Assembly: GCF_000373985.1 (NCBI RefSeq) | Contig: NZ_KB892904.1 | Location: 1-14,738, forward strand | DNA from: Desulfobacter curvatus DSM 3379 | Lineage (GTDB): Bacteria; Desulfobacterota; Desulfobacteria; Desulfobacterales; Desulfobacteraceae | DNA length: 14,738 nt | Reading direction: 5' to 3' | Shown: positions 14,470 through 14,738 of the stretch, piece after piece | Numbering within the stretch: the first letter of the stretch is position 1 | How the letters are laid out: the number at the start of each line of letters is the position of its first letter | Translations under genes and position numbers: made by a program | The notes under the pieces: model-generated | Database searches by the model: none | What the model was told of the DNA's origin: nothing | Seen by the model: the letters and a program-made list of their open reading frames with translations, nothing else

Positions 14470-14738
14470 GCCGGGACAGTTTGTAATTTCAAATAGTTAT
14501 TTGGGACAGTATTTTTATACTGCCGTGGCAAAGGTAAATCATCCATTTTATGAACAATCCATTCAAAAAGATCTGGAAACTCTTTACCAAATAATCGATT
14601 CGCCGCAGTGGTACCGTCAAATCGTTTCAATGTAAAATTATGAATAATGGTTAATGCTTTTAGACGTTCGGGCAAAATTCCTCTTCCGCTATGATGGCGT
14701 TGAGAGAGATAGCCGTTTCGCCCTTCGACAGCCGAAGA
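14454..14738. mobile_element. insertion element end, continuing past the right edge
   Basis: The element starts somewhere between about 14454 and 14473, where the rubrerythrin-like frame is lost. Its end carries GGGACAGT twice, at 14473-14480 and 14503-14510, exactly 30 bp apart, followed by an inverted repeat CAGTAT-TTTT-ATACTG at 14507-14522. Such repeated terminal motifs are usually transposase-binding sites. The transposase gene reads inward-to-outward and stops at this end. The other end and any target duplication lie outside the window. Confidence 0.6.
14466..14738 (-). CDS. transposase, C-terminal 90 residues (DUF6399-type; continues past right edge)
   Basis: The leftward frame is open from the window edge to TAA at 14466-14468. 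It includes SSAVEGRNGYLSQRHHSGRG, then LKALTIIHNFTLKRFDGTTA, then ANRLFGKEFPDLFEWIVHKM. The EGRNG and HNFxLKRxDGTTAAxRxFxxxFPDLFEW signatures are characteristic of the C-terminus of a DUF6399-type transposase. The catalytic core is outside the window. A TTG near 14675 is not the real start, because the frame is open and conserved upstream of it. The last 15 codons run through the GGGACAGT terminal repeats, so the gene overlaps the element's end. Confidence 0.75.
   Translation of the reverse strand, partial: SSAVEGRNGYLSQRHHSGRGILPERLKALTIIHNFTLKRFDGTTAANRLFGKEFPDLFEWIVHKMDDLPLPRQYKNTVPNNYLKLQTVPA

Noticed and set aside
1..14738. CRISPR arrays, tRNA, rRNA or riboswitches
   Set aside because: No regularly spaced repeats, cloverleaf-like blocks or known riboswitch cores were seen on reading both strands.

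Overview
The window reads as chromosomal DNA of a strictly anaerobic Deltaproteobacterium, most likely a sulfate reducer of the Desulfobacterales. This is an inference. It rests on a DUF4405 haem-type membrane protein, a roughly 600-residue DmdC-type acyl-CoA dehydrogenase standing alone, a DASS carboxylate transporter, a very long propeller sensor kinase, and the N-terminal codons of an oxygen-defence rubrerythrin. There is no rRNA, tRNA or CRISPR array that I can see.

Layout. Positions 1-123 hold the last 40 codons of a transposase that runs in from the left. A rightward DUF4405 membrane protein gene follows, closed by a 27-bp perfect hairpin. Next comes a TonB-dependent outer-membrane receptor with a textbook sigma-70 promoter. 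A leftward cluster occupies about 6517 to 3547. In transcription order it encodes a DUF523/TudS-like Fe-S protein, an FRG-domain protein and a DASS (SLC13) dicarboxylate-type symporter. Divergent from it is the long acyl-CoA dehydrogenase. Two copies of the same spaced palindrome (AATGAA-N6-TTCATT) lie in the intergenic region between them.

After a convergent terminator shared by two genes comes a leftward lipoprotein alpha/beta hydrolase. A 429-bp structured intergenic region separates it from a rightward sensor kinase of about 1285 residues. The kinase has an N-terminal signal, 14 Reg_prop blades, a Y_Y_Y domain, one membrane helix, HisKA and HATPase domains, and no receiver or DNA-binding domain. 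The right edge carries a strong ribosome-binding site and 11 codons that look like the start of a rubrerythrin gene. These are interrupted by the end of an insertion element whose transposase runs off the window leftward.

How it fits together. The genes suggest uptake and oxidation of organic acids or lipids: outer-membrane receptor, carboxylate symporter, surface esterase and acyl-CoA dehydrogenase. One large extracellular-sensing kinase lies beside the esterase. No complete multi-gene novel system is evident. The most unusual items are the FRG protein embedded in a metabolic cluster, the receiver-less 14-blade kinase with a histidine-free C-terminal tail, the paired operators before the acyl-CoA dehydrogenase, and the IS-disrupted rubrerythrin. 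For several genes I moved the start inward from the longest reading frame, using ribosome-binding sites and signal peptides.
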